Notes: generated by a model not told the origin, from the letters alone. Positions 34,882 to 43,693 are shown, counted from the stretch's first letter. The stretch is 64,000 bases of DNA from an uncultured Bacteroidales bacterium (GCA_947302175.1 CAMYVB010000002.1:1-64000), one strand, 5' to 3'. Made by a program: numbers and translations.

Positions 34882-36722
34882 TTTCCTCCCGCAGCATAAA
34901 GCTCCTCGCAGGCCTCGGTGTTGCCGTGACCGTCCTCGTCGTCAGGCTCTTCACCATACAGATTGCCGACGACAGCTACAAGAAGAGCGCCGAGAGCCAG
35001 TCGATGGTATATGACGTCATATACCCCACCCGCGGCATCATCTACGACCGCAACGGCAAGATCTTGGTCGGCAACAAGACCGCCTACGACATCCTCGTCA
35101 CCCCCCGCGAGATCAAGGCCTTCGATACTCTCCAGCTCGCCGAGGCACTCGGCGTGAACCCCGACTTCATAAGGGAGAAGATGAACGAGTATTCGCGCAA
35201 CCGCAAGCGCATAGGCTACCAAAGCGTCGTCATGATGAAAAAGATGAGCCCGGAAGCCTACATGAAATTCGCGGAGGTAAAATACAAATTCCCCGGATTC
35301 AAAGGGCAGATGCGCTCAATCCGCGACTACCCCTTCAACGCCGGCGGCAATCTCCTCGGCTACGTCTCCGAAGTCGACGCCGACTTCATCAAAGCCCATG
35401 CCGGGGAATATAAGAGCGGCGACTACGCCGGCAAGACAGGCATCGAAGCCGCCCGCGAGCGCGACCTTCGCGGAGAAAAGGGCTACAACATCTACCTGCG
35501 CGACTCCCACAACCAGAAGCAGGCCTCCTACATGAACGGCGAAATGGACAAGGAAGCCGTCCCGGGCAAAGACATAGTCACGACCATTGACGCCGACCTT
35601 CAGCAGTACGGGCAGGCGCTCATGAACAAAAAAGTGGGCTCGCTCATTGCCATTGAGCCTTCCACCGGCGAAATACTCGCCATGGTGTCGAGCCCCGGTA
35701 TAGACGTGGACGTCCTCGCCGACATAGGCCAGCATTACGCCGACCTGGTCAAGGACCCCTACAAACCCATGTTCAACCGCACGGTCCGCGCTTCCTACCC
35801 TCCCGGCTCTGTATTCAAGCTCGTTAACGGGCTAATCGGGCTCCAGGAAGGCGTCCTGCACACTTCCGACAAATACCCCTGCTCTGCAGGTTTCCCCTAC
35901 GCAAAGGGACGCAAGCTGGGCTGCCACTACCACGCATCCCCCCTCAACTTCTTCGACGCCGTGGCGACTTCCTGCAACGGATACTTCTGCTACGTTTTCC
36001 GCAACATCCTTGACAATAAGAAATATCCCAGCATCCAGGACTCCTTCGACGCCTGGCGGGAATACGTAGGCAGTTTCGGTTTCGGCCATCCGCTGGGCAG
36101 CGACTTCCCCGCCGAACTGGGCGGCAATATCCCCACCTCCGCATACTACAACAAGCTCTACGGCAAGAAAGGATGGAAATTCGCGACCATCATATCTCTG
36201 TCCATAGGCCAGGGAGAAATAGGCGCCACCCCGCTCCAGATTGCCAATCTCTGCGCCACAGTGGCCAACCGCGGACACTATTTCATCCCCCATATCATCA
36301 AGGAGTCTGCAGGCATCGAGATTGAGGACAAGTACAAGGAGGCCCTGTATCCTGCGGTGGACTCCCTGTACTTCGGCTACGCCGTGGAGGGCATGTATAT
36401 GGCCGTGAACGGAGGAGGAAGCGCGGGCGGAACCGCCTTTGCCGCCGCCGTTCCGGGACTGGACATTTGCGGCAAGACCGGCACCGCCCAGAACCCACAT
36501 GGAGCGGACAACTCCGTGTTCATGTGCTTCGCCCCCAAGGACAATCCAAAGATTGCCGTGGCCGCATACATAGAAAACGCCGGCTTCGGCGCCACATGGG
36601 CCTGCCCCATAGCCTCTCTCATGGTGGAAAAATACCTCACCGGTAAAATACGCCCCGAAAGGGAGTATGTCGAGCAAAGGATACTTTCGAGCGATTTGAT
36701 GTCCAAGGTAAAAGTCAAATAA
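34878..36722 (+). CDS. mrdA: Penicillin-binding protein 2 (elongasome transpeptidase)
   Basis: Class B PBP, 614 residues. N-terminal membrane anchor, pedestal with PTRGIIYDRNGKILVGN, and a transpeptidase with PPGSVFK (SxxK, ~310), SCN (~365) and CGKTGTAQNPHG (~532). Catalytic residues intact. ATG overlaps the mreD stop by four bases; rodA follows after three bases, so enzyme and its glycosyltransferase partner are co-expressed. Confidence 0.96.
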   Translation: MISSRSIKLLAGLGVAVTVLVVRLFTIQIADDSYKKSAESQSMVYDVIYPTRGIIYDRNGKILVGNKTAYDILVTPREIKAFDTLQLAEALGVNPDFIREKMNEYSRNRKRIGYQSVVMMKKMSPEAYMKFAEVKYKFPGFKGQMRSIRDYPFNAGGNLLGYVSEVDADFIKAHAGEYKSGDYAGKTGIEAARERDLRGEKGYNIYLRDSHNQKQASYMNGEMDKEAVPGKDIVTTIDADLQQYGQALMNKKVGSLIAIEPSTGEILAMVSSPGIDVDVLADIGQHYADLVKDPYKPMFNRTVRASYPPGSVFKLVNGLIGLQEGVLHTSDKYPCSAGFPYAKGRKLGCHYHASPLNFFDAVATSCNGYFCYVFRNILDNKKYPSIQDSFDAWREYVGSFGFGHPLGSDFPAELGGNIPTSAYYNKLYGKKGWKFATIISLSIGQGEIGATPLQIANLCATVANRGHYFIPHIIKESAGIEIEDKYKEALYPAVDSLYFGYAVEGMYMAVNGGGSAGGTAFAAAVPGLDICGKTGTAQNPHGADNSVFMCFAPKDNPKIAVAAYIENAGFGATWACPIASLMVEKYLTGKIRPEREYVEQRILSSDLMSKVKVK

Positions 36723-36725
36723 GCC

Positions 36726-38183
36726 ATGCCGCACGGAAGAGGAAGAAGAAGTCTCAGACAATCGATAGACTGGCCGCTCGTAATATGCTACCTGCTGCTG
36801 GTCATCATCGGCTGGCTCAACATTTATGCTGCCTCCCACGCTTCAGAAGCGGCCGGAATACTCGATTTCGCGACAAGAAGCGGCAAGCAGTTCGTCTGGA
36901 TTCTTTCGGGCGTTTTCCTTGCCATAGTCATCCTCTTCGTCTTCAATCCGCGTTTGTGGGAAGTGATTGCCTTCCCCTCATACCTGATTGTATTCCTGCT
37001 GCTAGTGGCGGTGATTTTCGTGGGCGCGGAAATCAAGGGCTCGCACTCGTGGTTCTCCCTCGGCCCCGTTTCGTTCCAGCCTGCGGAAGTGTCGAAGATC
37101 ACTACGGCGCTGCTCCTGTCGGCCATAATGAGCCGGCAGGGATTCAATCTCGGCAACAAGAAGGACCTCATCCTTGCCGCTGCGATAGTCCTTGTCCCCA
37201 TGCTCACCATCGTCGCTGAGAAAGAGACGGGCTCCGCACTTGTCTATGTGGGATTCCTTTTCGTTTTCTATAGGGAAGGCCTTTCGGGCTGGTTCCTCGT
37301 TGCCGCCGCCCTTGCCATCGCGATTTTCATAATAACGCTCACTGTCTCGCCTTTCGCTTCGCTCTTGATGCTCCTGGTCGTCGTTTCGCTGTGCTTCAGC
37401 GCGAATACGGGCAATATCAAGCGCTGGATTCTCAGGGACCTTCCCCTTTTGGTGCTGCTCGCCTTCCTGCCCCGGATTTGGGCCGCTGCCGGGGGTGAAG
37501 AGCCTTCGGGTCTCTGGGCCAGATTACAGCCCTCCCACGTGCTCCTTATGCTGATAGCGATAACGACGTTGTGGTACTCCATAAGAGGATACAAGGCCAA
37601 GAGCCTGCCCCACTGGGTTGCAGTGTTCACCTTGCTTGCCGGTATGGCCATGACTTATTCCACGGAGTTTATCTTCAACGACATACTCCAGGACCACCAG
37701 CGCAAAAGGATCGAAGTGCTGCTGGGCCTCATGGAAGACCCTTCGGGCGTTGGATACAACGTGCACCAGTCCATGATAGCCATAGGCTCAGGCGGTTTTG
37801 TCGGCAAGGGTTTCCTGCAGGGCACTCAGACCACATACGGCTTCGTCCCCGAGCAGAGCACGGACTTTATTTTCTGTACGGTCGGTGAAGAATGGGGCTT
37901 TATCGGCTGTCTTTTCGTCATCCTCATCTACGCCTTCATGATTGCGCGCATCATACTCGATGCCGAGGAGTGCCGCGACCGCTTCACGCGCATATACGGC
38001 TACTGCGTAGCATCGATTATTTTCATGCACCTGTTCATCAACGTGGGCATGACGATTGGCCTGATGCCTGTCATCGGAATTCCGCTACCCCTTCTCTCCT
38101 ACGGCGGATCTTCGCTGTGGGCATTCACGATACTTATCTTTATCTTCCTCGCCCTCTACAAAGACGAGAGTAAGTACTTCTAG
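36726..38183 (+). CDS. rodA: Rod shape-determining protein RodA (SEDS glycosyltransferase)
   Basis: Peptidoglycan polymerase of the SEDS family acting with PBP2. 485 residues, longer than the ~370 of enteric RodA because of an expanded middle region (around residues 190-290). Ten or so transmembrane segments; SEDS signatures LGPVSFQPAEVSKI, IAIGSGGFVGKGFLQGTQTTYGFVPEQSTDFIFCTVGEEWGF and IGIPLPLLSYGGSS are intact. Its TAG is shared in a CTAG overlap with the stop of the convergent phosphodiesterase. Confidence 0.95.
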   Translation: MPHGRGRRSLRQSIDWPLVICYLLLVIIGWLNIYAASHASEAAGILDFATRSGKQFVWILSGVFLAIVILFVFNPRLWEVIAFPSYLIVFLLLVAVIFVGAEIKGSHSWFSLGPVSFQPAEVSKITTALLLSAIMSRQGFNLGNKKDLILAAAIVLVPMLTIVAEKETGSALVYVGFLFVFYREGLSGWFLVAAALAIAIFIITLTVSPFASLLMLLVVVSLCFSANTGNIKRWILRDLPLLVLLAFLPRIWAAAGGEEPSGLWARLQPSHVLLMLIAITTLWYSIRGYKAKSLPHWVAVFTLLAGMAMTYSTEFIFNDILQDHQRKRIEVLLGLMEDPSGVGYNVHQSMIAIGSGGFVGKGFLQGTQTTYGFVPEQSTDFIFCTVGEEWGFIGCLFVILIYAFMIARIILDAEECRDRFTRIYGYCVASIIFMHLFINVGMTIGLMPVIGIPLPLLSYGGSSLWAFTILIFIFLALYKDESKYF

Positions 38184-39124
38184 ACAAATATCGATTCAGG
38201 CACCTCACCCGTCCAGCAGAGGGGCTGCTCCGCGCCGAACAGGCGAAGGACGGTGGCTGCTGTGTTGACGGTGTTGTTGGCTTCCTCAATGGTAAAGCCC
38301 TTCTTGATGCCGGGGCCTTCGATGACCCAGGGGACTATCATTTCCTCGCAGCTCACTCCGCCGTGGCCGTTTCCTATGCCGCCGTGGTCGGTGATGAACA
38401 TCAGGTGAGAATCCTCATACATTCCCTCTGCCTTCAGGAAGTCTATCATCCGGCCCACCTGAACGTCGCCCTCTTCTATGGACTGAATATACTCCGGGGA
38501 CATCCACTTGTGCTTATGGCCTATGTGGTCGGTGTGGACGTTATATAGGAATATGAATGCAGGATCGTTGCGATGCTCTTTCAGGAACACCATAGCACGG
38601 TCGTAGAGGTCGGCGTAATCGGGGTCGCCGGCGTATAGGGTGTCGTCGAAGACCTTGGGGTTGTAGGGAAGGATGAGGGGCTTCCAGTTCCAGTAGAACG
38701 CGGTCTTCATCCCTTTGACATTGTCTTTCAGGACCTTGAAGACGGAGGGGAAATAGCCGTCTGAGTCGAGGTCGATGCCGGGAAGCTTGAACTCATCTAT
38801 TTTCCACTTGTTGTCGGCTACTCCGTGGACTTCGGGACCAGCGCCGCAAAGGTGGCTGGTGTAGTTGGGAAGAGTGATGGAGGGCATGACGTCGCGGGTG
38901 GCGTAGGACGCCGATCCAGCTGCGATCAGGCTGTCAATATTAGGCGTTTTAGCCTCGGCGAGAGCATCCACGCGTATGCCGTCGAATGTCATGATTATCA
39001 CCCTCTTGGCCTTGGGGTATTTCTTCTTTTTGGGCGCTGCTGCGAGAGGATCGAGGGATGCGGCGCCTAGGGCGAGGCCTGCTGCGAGGCTGCTTTTGAA
39101 AAAGTCTCTTCGGGAAATAGCCAT
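38180..39124 (-). CDS. Tat-exported alkaline phosphatase / nucleotide pyrophosphatase family protein
   Basis: 314 residues. A Tat signal (ISRRDFFKSSLAAGLALGAASL) starts the protein. The alkaline-phosphatase-like core has IIMTFDGIRVDALAEAKTPNIDSL (metal Asp), PSITLPNYTSHLCGAGPEVHG (nucleophile Thr region), HTDHIGHKHKW and FITDHGGIGNGHG, all metal-binding patterns of nucleotide pyrophosphatase/phosphodiesterases. Substrate unknown. It lies four bases after the SGNH/CE15 esterase on the same strand and may be co-transcribed. Confidence 0.85.
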   Translation of the reverse strand: MAISRRDFFKSSLAAGLALGAASLDPLAAAPKKKKYPKAKRVIIMTFDGIRVDALAEAKTPNIDSLIAAGSASYATRDVMPSITLPNYTSHLCGAGPEVHGVADNKWKIDEFKLPGIDLDSDGYFPSVFKVLKDNVKGMKTAFYWNWKPLILPYNPKVFDDTLYAGDPDYADLYDRAMVFLKEHRNDPAFIFLYNVHTDHIGHKHKWMSPEYIQSIEEGDVQVGRMIDFLKAEGMYEDSHLMFITDHGGIGNGHGGVSCEEMIVPWVIEGPGIKKGFTIEEANNTVNTAATVLRLFGAEQPLCWTGEVPESIFV

Positions 39125-39128
39125 GGTA

Positions 39129-41153
39129 TCAGTGTTTTAAGTGTTTATCAGCAAAATCGAGGTAGTGAGCCCAGTCTTCGTAGGTGAGATCATGCTCTCC
39201 TTCGCGGAGATGATAGCCAGTCAGGCCTGCGTCGAGGCCCAGGAAATCATAGACGCGGCGCGCCTCCTGATAGGCGAGGAGTTCGCCTACGGGATCAGTC
39301 CAACTGTCGTCCTCAGCACTCGCGACATACAGGGGGCGTGGCGCCATCAGCGCGAGAAACTCATGCTGGTCGAAAGGCAGTGCATCCTCGTTGTCGACAT
39401 ATTTGAGGAAGTTGGTGCAGAACCAGTGGGGGAAGTTGCCCGTTATGAACTTGAGCGTCTCGCCGTAGCGCCGGCGGCTGAGGGCTGCGCCTCCGCAGCC
39501 GCTGTCGTTCGATATGGCCATGGCGAAGCGCTGGTCACGGACAGAGGCGAGCAGCGCCGCCTTTCCAAGGCGGCTGTGGCCTATTGCAGCGACGCGCGAG
39601 GCATCCACCGTCTCCTCAGATTCCAGGTAGTCAAGGACGCGGCTCATGGTCCAAGCCCAGGTGGAAATCGTGCCCCACTGGTCATCCTTGGGATACTTCT
39701 GGCCTTCCTCGTAAATGAGCGGCGTCAGGCCGTTGCGGAAGCCGTCGTCGTAGTCGGGGTCGGCATCATAGCAGTGGAAGGTTACGAGGGCGTATCCGCG
39801 GGAAAGGATTTCCTTCAGGGGCCAGCGGGAAGCCCATCTGCCCCTCGGCTGCTCTACATATATACCATAACGCTTGGCGCGCTGCTCGCCGGGACGCAGG
39901 ATGCCGGGGTCGTCGCATATTGTCGCATTACCGTCGAAATTGATTCCCATGAAAGCGGGCACCGGGCCTTCGGCTCCTTTCGGACGGTACATCAGCACCA
40001 CGACAAACTTGTTCGTGCTGAACGAAAGCTTCACCTGCCTGCGCAGAGCAAGGCCGTCGAGGGCGGGAGTGTCCTCTTCGAGCACTTCGACAAGGGGTTG
40101 AATTGCTCCGGGAGCTTTGCCGTACATTTCGGTATCGAAAAGTTCCAGAAGCTCGCCACGGCGCTCGCCGTACCATTGCTCAGGGGTGGTAACTATGCGC
40201 CCGTCTTGCATAGTAAGCGCATCGGGGAGCGTGTAGGCGGGGATTTTAGAAGGGTCGGTGTTGATATAATCAGGCTTCCAGTTGCCGCCTGAAGTGTCGA
40301 ACGGATTGTCGAAATCGACGCGCGTGACGCCCATGGGATGCTCGCATGCGGCGTGGGCGCATTTCTGGGCGATGTCGATGCGCCTGCGGGAAAGGTTCTT
40401 GGGCACGTAGCTGTTGCCTACTACGCTCTGCCCGTAAAGCGCTTCATAGTAGGTGCATGCCACCAGGTAGCGCCCAAACCACCATTGCATGTGGAAGCCG
40501 TCGCGCGTCACATTCTCGCGATTGAAGGTGTGTCGCGAGTTCTGGACGGCGGTGCCGCTCGGAATCATGGGCATGCGGTGCTTTTTCGCTTCGGCTGCGT
40601 ATGCCTCCGTGAGCTCTTTATACATGCGCTCCTGCGAAAAACCGTATTCCGGGAAATTGGGATTGGTGGAGCCAATGGCATATGCCCAGGTCTGGTTCAG
40701 CATCATTTTGCATCGCCTTGGGACGCGTTCGCGGGTATATTTAAGGAGCTTTGTCAGCCATGGTTCATAGCTTTCCACTTTGCCCGACAGTCCGCTGGAC
40801 TGATGGAAAATCACCACATCCCACTTTTCGTCGCGCAGAGCATAGTCGAGCGAGGTCGAGGGGCGCTTGACCAACTTCCCGTCTACTCCGACCTTGCGGT
40901 AGGAATAGGCGGCAGAGTCGCGCTCGGCGTTCTTCCAATGCTTTTCCAGGAAGCATCCGCCTATGTACATGTTGCCTATTATGATCACATGGCCGTCGGC
41001 AAGCGCGATGTCGTGGAGATTCTGCTCGACGGCATCTTCGCCGTAACTGTTCGCTATGCTCAGGACCCTCAAGGTGTCGGGGGTGCGGACGGCGGCTGAA
41101 GAAACAACGCAAAAAGCTATTGAAAGCAGCGTGGAAAAGAATAGTTTTTTCAT
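39129..41153 (-). CDS. Two-domain secreted esterase: SGNH (DUF4886-like) + CE15-like glucuronoyl esterase
   Basis: 674 residues with a signal peptide. The N-terminal ~260 residues resemble DUF4886/SGNH hydrolases: RVLSIANSYGEDAVEQNLHDIA, VIFHQSSGLSG and RDGFHMQWWFGRYL. The C-terminal ~400 residues look like CE15 glucuronoyl esterase: nucleophile in GHSRLGKAALL (~522), NDSGCGGAALSRRR, and a late His in EGEHDLTYEDW. CE15 enzymes cut the ester between lignin alcohols and glucuronoxylan. Divergent from the GH3 gene (78-base gap) and upstream of the Tat phosphatase. Confidence 0.85.
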   Translation of the reverse strand: MKKLFFSTLLSIAFCVVSSAAVRTPDTLRVLSIANSYGEDAVEQNLHDIALADGHVIIIGNMYIGGCFLEKHWKNAERDSAAYSYRKVGVDGKLVKRPSTSLDYALRDEKWDVVIFHQSSGLSGKVESYEPWLTKLLKYTRERVPRRCKMMLNQTWAYAIGSTNPNFPEYGFSQERMYKELTEAYAAEAKKHRMPMIPSGTAVQNSRHTFNRENVTRDGFHMQWWFGRYLVACTYYEALYGQSVVGNSYVPKNLSRRRIDIAQKCAHAACEHPMGVTRVDFDNPFDTSGGNWKPDYINTDPSKIPAYTLPDALTMQDGRIVTTPEQWYGERRGELLELFDTEMYGKAPGAIQPLVEVLEEDTPALDGLALRRQVKLSFSTNKFVVVLMYRPKGAEGPVPAFMGINFDGNATICDDPGILRPGEQRAKRYGIYVEQPRGRWASRWPLKEILSRGYALVTFHCYDADPDYDDGFRNGLTPLIYEEGQKYPKDDQWGTISTWAWTMSRVLDYLESEETVDASRVAAIGHSRLGKAALLASVRDQRFAMAISNDSGCGGAALSRRRYGETLKFITGNFPHWFCTNFLKYVDNEDALPFDQHEFLALMAPRPLYVASAEDDSWTDPVGELLAYQEARRVYDFLGLDAGLTGYHLREGEHDLTYEDWAHYLDFADKHLKH

Positions 41154-41175
41154 AATCGAAGGTAGCGTAACCTTA

Positions 41176-41183
41176 CAAATCTA
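41176..41183 (-). promoter_or_regulatory. -7 box for the esterase/phosphatase pair
   Basis: Minus-strand TAGATTTG, 22 bases before the ATG at 41153; -33 not evident. Confidence 0.4.
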
Positions 41184-41204
41184 ACAAATTCGCCGCTTAA
41201 TTGC

Positions 41205-41212
41205 TATATTTG
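41205..41212 (+). promoter_or_regulatory. -7 box for the GH3 gene
   Basis: TATATTTG, 19 bases before the ATG at 41232, in the divergent gap with the esterase. Confidence 0.45.
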
Positions 41213-41231
41213 GGCTTAGAATATCCGCATT

Positions 41232-43367
41232 ATGAAAAAAATACTGACCACTGCAGCATCCGCTGCACTCACCCTCCTATTTGTAACTCCGCTCTGCGCG
41301 CAAACGCGCATCGACCCCTCTCAGCTTACGCTTGACGAGAAGATACACCTTCTTAGCGTCGACATGGGCATAACGCGCCTCGGCGTGCCTGTGTCGTACT
41401 ACTCCGAAGGCATGCACGGCATCGCATACGGCGGCCCCGCGCCCTGGGGCAACATCCACCCCGTGCTTCCCACAACAAGCTTCCCGCAGGCATACGGACT
41501 TGCGGCGACCTGGGACACTGAGCTTCAGGAAAGGGTTGCTGCACAGATTTCGCTCGAGCAGCGTTACTACTTCCAGAATCCCGAGTTCGACAGGGGCGGC
41601 CTCATAATTTGGGGGCCCAACGTGGATATGGGCCGCGACCCCCGCTGGGGGCGCACCGACGAGTGCTACGGCGAAGACCCGCACCTCGTGGCTGAGATGG
41701 GCAAGGCCTATGTGCGCGGCGCCCAGGGCCCTGATCCCGAGCACTGGAGCTCCGCCTGCGTGCTAAAGCACTTCATGGCCAACAGCTACGAAAACGGCCG
41801 CCACGACTACTCCTCCGATATCAGCGAGCGCGAGATGATGGAGTACTACACCTGGTCTTTCCGTAAATGCATCACCGAGGCGTCCTGCCGTGGCTTCATG
41901 ACTTCCTACAACCCCGTTAACGGCATTCCCATGACCATCCACCCGACCATACGGAGCCTGGCCCTGGCGCAGTGGGGGCAGGACGGCATAGTAATCACCG
42001 ACCAGGACGGCCTTCGCCGCCTCGTGGACGACTATCATCTCTATCCCGATATGGCAGAGGCTGCGGCCGCGTGCATCAAGGCCGGCATCACCCAGTTCCT
42101 TTCTGACGAGCTGGAGGACTCGCAAGGCGCAGTAAAAGAAGCGCTTCGACGCGGCTTGCTAACTGAGGCCGACATAGACGAAGCCATTCAGCGCAATCTC
42201 AACGTCGAGGAAAAGCTTGGCCTTCTGGGCGGCGAAGACCCCTATGCAAAAATAGGCCGCGACGGGAGCGAAGTTCCCTGCAATTCTGAGCAGGCAATCG
42301 CACTCTGCCGCGAAGTCACGGCAAAGAGCGTGGTGCTGATGAAAAATGACGGCATACTCCCCCTTCAGCCTTCCAAGCTGAAAAAAGTCGCTCTCATCGG
42401 CCCTTACGCTGACCAGGTCCTCCAGGATTGGTACGGCGGCGAACCTCATCACCGCGTAACGATTCATGAAGGCCTGAAAGCTGCCCTCGGCGAGGATGTC
42501 GAGCTGCTGCTTGAGACTAAGGATTTCGGCGGCGAGGGCCTGCGCAAGGCTGCCGAGGCTGATGTTGCCATAGTCGTTGCCGGCAATATTGCAGCTCCCT
42601 GCCTTGACATCACCCGCGGCGGTGCCGAGATTGGATGGGGCAAGTCGATGATAGTTCAGGACGGCATGGAGGAAGTGGACCGCCAGTCCCTGGCTCTCCC
42701 CCACGAAGATATCGCCCGCCTCGTAAAGAGCGTCAATCCCAATACCATCATGGTCATGGTGACGACCTTCCCCTACACTATCGCATGGTCGAAAAAGAAT
42801 ATGCGCGCCATAGTGCAGATGACTCACGGCAGCGAAGAAATGGGCAACGGTCTTGCAGATGTGCTGCTTGGCAAGGTCAATCCTGCCGGCCGCCTCACCC
42901 AGACCTGGCCCGCTTCCATCATGGACGTTCCTCCCATTACTGATTTTTCGCTCTCCGGGCGCACTTATATGTATTCCAAGGCAAAACCCTTGTTCGCTTT
43001 CGGTCACGGACTCAGCTATACTACTTTCAAGTATTCAGGCCTTCGTGTCGGCAAGGCAGAGGACGGAGTTGTGGAGGTCAGCCTTGATGTAAAGAATACC
43101 GGCGCAGTGGATGGCGAGGAGGTGGTGCAGGTCTATGTGAAGTACCCCCGGGCGCGCGTTAAGCGTCCTTCCAGGCAGCTCCAGGGCTTCAAGAAGGTCT
43201 TTATTCCCGCCGGGCAGACGGTAAGGGTCACTATTCCTGTGAAGGTTGAGGATTTGGCTTATTGGGATGAGGAGGCTCACGCTTTCGCTCCGGTTCGCGG
43301 TTGCCATCGCTTCCTTGTCGGCTCCTCCAGCGCGGACATTCGCTGCCGATGCTGCCGCAAATTATAA
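41232..43367 (+). CDS. Glycoside hydrolase family 3, xylosidase/glucosidase type
   Basis: 711 residues with a signal peptide ending near Ala-Gln. The catalytic barrel shows WGPNVDMGRDPRWGRTDECYGEDPHLV, CVLKHFMANSYENGRHDYS (KH motif) and the nucleophile region GIVITDQDGLRR. The second domain and a C-terminal fibronectin-III-like domain (EVSLDVKNTGAVDGEEVVQVYVKYP) follow. The RDPRWGR/YGEDP form resembles the beta-xylosidase side of GH3, though beta-glucosidase cannot be excluded. Context with CE15 favours xylan side products. Followed by a hairpin terminator. Confidence 0.88.
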   Translation: MKKILTTAASAALTLLFVTPLCAQTRIDPSQLTLDEKIHLLSVDMGITRLGVPVSYYSEGMHGIAYGGPAPWGNIHPVLPTTSFPQAYGLAATWDTELQERVAAQISLEQRYYFQNPEFDRGGLIIWGPNVDMGRDPRWGRTDECYGEDPHLVAEMGKAYVRGAQGPDPEHWSSACVLKHFMANSYENGRHDYSSDISEREMMEYYTWSFRKCITEASCRGFMTSYNPVNGIPMTIHPTIRSLALAQWGQDGIVITDQDGLRRLVDDYHLYPDMAEAAAACIKAGITQFLSDELEDSQGAVKEALRRGLLTEADIDEAIQRNLNVEEKLGLLGGEDPYAKIGRDGSEVPCNSEQAIALCREVTAKSVVLMKNDGILPLQPSKLKKVALIGPYADQVLQDWYGGEPHHRVTIHEGLKAALGEDVELLLETKDFGGEGLRKAAEADVAIVVAGNIAAPCLDITRGGAEIGWGKSMIVQDGMEEVDRQSLALPHEDIARLVKSVNPNTIMVMVTTFPYTIAWSKKNMRAIVQMTHGSEEMGNGLADVLLGKVNPAGRLTQTWPASIMDVPPITDFSLSGRTYMYSKAKPLFAFGHGLSYTTFKYSGLRVGKAEDGVVEVSLDVKNTGAVDGEEVVQVYVKYPRARVKRPSRQLQGFKKVFIPAGQTVRVTIPVKVEDLAYWDEEAHAFAPVRGCHRFLVGSSSADIRCRCCRKL

Positions 43368-43385
43368 GCTGAACGGGATTTGCTC

Positions 43386-43399
43386 AGCCGCAAGCGGCT
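43386..43399. repeat. Small hairpin AGCCG-CAAG-CGGCT after the GH3 gene
   Basis: A perfect 5-bp inverted repeat with a CAAG loop lies 20 bases after the GH3 stop, the first of several hairpins in a 326-base gap without protein genes (43368-43693). Confidence 0.5.
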
Positions 43400-43436
43400 T
43401 CGCACATCCCTGGGAGGGGGTGGTCAAATAAGAGCA

Positions 43437-43467
43437 AAGCCAAGGGCCTGCGGCCCGCGAGCTTTTT
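43437..43467 (+). terminator. Terminator after the GH3 gene
   Basis: GGGCC (43444-43448) pairs with GGCCC (43452-43456); an outer AAAGC/GCTTT adds to the stem, followed by TTTTT. It is the left arm of the nested palindrome. Confidence 0.6.
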
Positions 43468-43510
43468 GCTGCCAGCCCTTTCAGGAGCAAGCTCCTGACG
43501 GGCTGACAAC

Positions 43511-43540
43511 AAAAAAGCCAGGTGCAATGCACCTGGCTTT
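43511..43540 (-). terminator. Terminator after tRNA-Gly
   Basis: The stem GCCAGGTGCA/TGCACCTGGC (43517-43526 with 43528-43537) is followed on the minus strand by TTTTTTG. It is the right arm of the nested palindrome, 12 bases beyond the tRNA. Confidence 0.8.
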
Positions 43541-43551
43541 GCTCTTGTTTG

Positions 43552-43624
43552 AGCGGAAAACGGGATTCGGACCCGCGACCTCAACCTTGGCAAGGTTGCG
43601 CTCTACCAACTGAGCTATTTCCGC
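43552..43624 (-). tRNA. tRNA-Gly (GCC anticodon) with C at position 55
   Basis: The minus strand folds into a complete cloverleaf: acceptor GCGGAAA/TTTCCGC, D-arm GCTC-AGTTGGTAGA-GC including GG18-19, anticodon stem CAACC/GGTTG with loop TTGCCAA (anticodon GCC), variable AGGTC, and T-stem GCGGG/CCCGT. The T-loop is TCCGAAT rather than TTCGAAT, so the almost universal U/pseudouridine 55 is a C. No CCA is encoded. A full promoter precedes it and a terminator follows. Confidence 0.92.
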
Positions 43625-43634
43625 GATGGGACTA

Positions 43635-43664
43635 CAAAGGTAGGAAGATTTTCTTTCTTTCCAA
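43635..43664 (-). promoter_or_regulatory. Promoter of tRNA-Gly
   Basis: Minus-strand TTG (43662-43664), a 19-base spacer and TACCTTTG (43635-43642), full Bacteroidota consensus, about 10 bases before the tRNA 5' end. Confidence 0.7.
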
Positions 43665-43693
43665 ATTTTTTCCCACTTTTTTCCAAAAAATAA

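Larger units (their letters stand above)
43430..43546. repeat. 117-bp nested palindrome (REP/MITE-like) next to tRNA-Gly
   Basis: The outer 13 bases AAGAGCAAAGCCA (43430-43442) recur inverted at 43534-43546. Moving inward, GCTTTTTG-CTG-CAGCCC and TCAGGAGC on the left arm match the inverted right arm, and the centre is CAGGAGC-AA-GCTCCTG (43482-43497). Each arm also folds on its own: GGGCC-TGC-GGCCC on the left and GGTGCA-ATGCACC-type on the right, with the arms differing only where the local hairpins differ. The arms double as terminators for the GH3 gene and the tRNA. Origin unknown. Confidence 0.75.

Noticed and set aside
43430..43546. Integron attC or attachment site at the tRNA-Gly
   Set aside because: No integrase gene nearby, no duplicated tRNA 3' end, and the palindrome ends before the tRNA rather than within it.
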